5,182 nt of DNA from JAFGQJ01 sp964588525 (lineage in GTDB: Bacteria > Spirochaetota > Spirochaetia > SZUA-6 > DRHE01): positions 1 to 5,182 of the forward strand of contig CAZPQC010000216.1 in the NCBI GenBank assembly GCA_964588525.1. Reading direction: 5' to 3'. A program made the translations under genes and the position numbers. The notes beneath the pieces were generated by a model. It saw nothing but the letters and a program-made list of their open reading frames with translations, was not told the DNA's origin and did not search any database. Positions 5,118-5,182 of this stretch are shown here, piece after piece (positions within the stretch are counted from its first letter, which is position 1; each line of letters opens with the position of its first letter).

Positions 5118-5182
5118 CTACACCTGGTATTCCTTCGGCGCCCCCACGGACTCGTGATAGCTCTTCCAGCTGTCCAGTCTCA
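5118..5182 (-). CDS. C-terminal end of an unidentified upstream gene
   Basis: One minus-strand frame entering from the right edge reads RLDSWKSYHESVGAPKEYQV and then stops at TAG (5118-5120). Sixteen of its 20 codons end in G or C, as in the other genes of the locus, and the sequence looks like natural protein. The other two frames are less convincing: one has a stop at the very edge, and the other runs through the direct repeats to the edge of the promoter. Twenty residues are too few to name a family. The gene ends about 35 bases before the -35 box of the transporter operon and points the same way, so it may belong to the same pathway. No terminator is visible between them. Confidence 0.5.
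   Translation of the reverse strand, partial: RLDSWKSYHESVGAPKEYQV

Overview
The window looks bacterial, with GC around the mid-50s percent by eye, and every gene I can support lies on the minus strand. It reads as one carbohydrate uptake and catabolism locus running from right to left. The N-terminus of the binding protein (hydrophobic helix, then W-A-G-G-G-Q with no lipobox cysteine) resembles sugar-binding proteins of Spirochaetota (Treponema/Spirochaeta relatives). That assignment is an inference from one motif and general family knowledge.

Layout in the direction of transcription: (1) the last 20 codons of an unidentified upstream gene (stop at 5118-5120); (2) a short control region with an imperfect 12-bp direct repeat (5090-5116) just upstream of a strong sigma70-type promoter, TTGACA-16 bp-TATACT (5056-5083); (3) a family 1 extracellular sugar-binding protein (3737-5011) with a near-ideal ribosome binding site; (4) a strong intrinsic terminator (3667-3708); (5) an MDR (zinc-type alcohol dehydrogenase fold) oxidoreductase that lacks the usual zinc ligands (2595-3650); (6) a 126-base gap holding a perfect 13-bp tandem repeat, an 11-bp palindrome and a likely extended -10 promoter; (7) two ABC permeases, MalF/UgpA-like (1560-2468) and MalG/UgpE-like (752-1567), overlapping by 8 bp; (8) a 132-residue single-pass membrane protein with a carboxypeptidase-regulatory-like beta-sandwich domain, overlapping the second permease by 4 bp (357-755); (9) the first 110 codons of a type I mannose-6-phosphate isomerase, ManA, cut by the left window edge (1-332).

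Together the genes describe capture of a sugar or sugar derivative in the periplasm, import through a two-permease CUT1-type channel, oxidation or other NAD(H)-linked conversion by the MDR enzyme, and entry into glycolysis at fructose 6-phosphate if the substrate yields mannose 6-phosphate. No ABC ATPase is encoded here, so a shared MsmK/MalK-type ATPase elsewhere is expected. The terminator after the binding-protein gene and the second promoter before the permeases suggest that the binding protein is made in excess over the membrane parts. A mannoside or other mannose-yielding substrate is a guess based mainly on manA.

The least usual points are the small membrane-anchored beta-sandwich protein coupled to the permeases, the zinc-ligand-free dehydrogenase, and two promoters that each have direct repeats abutting the -35 box. 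There is no mobile element, CRISPR array, tRNA or rRNA that I can see, and no stretch of 300 bases without a gene.
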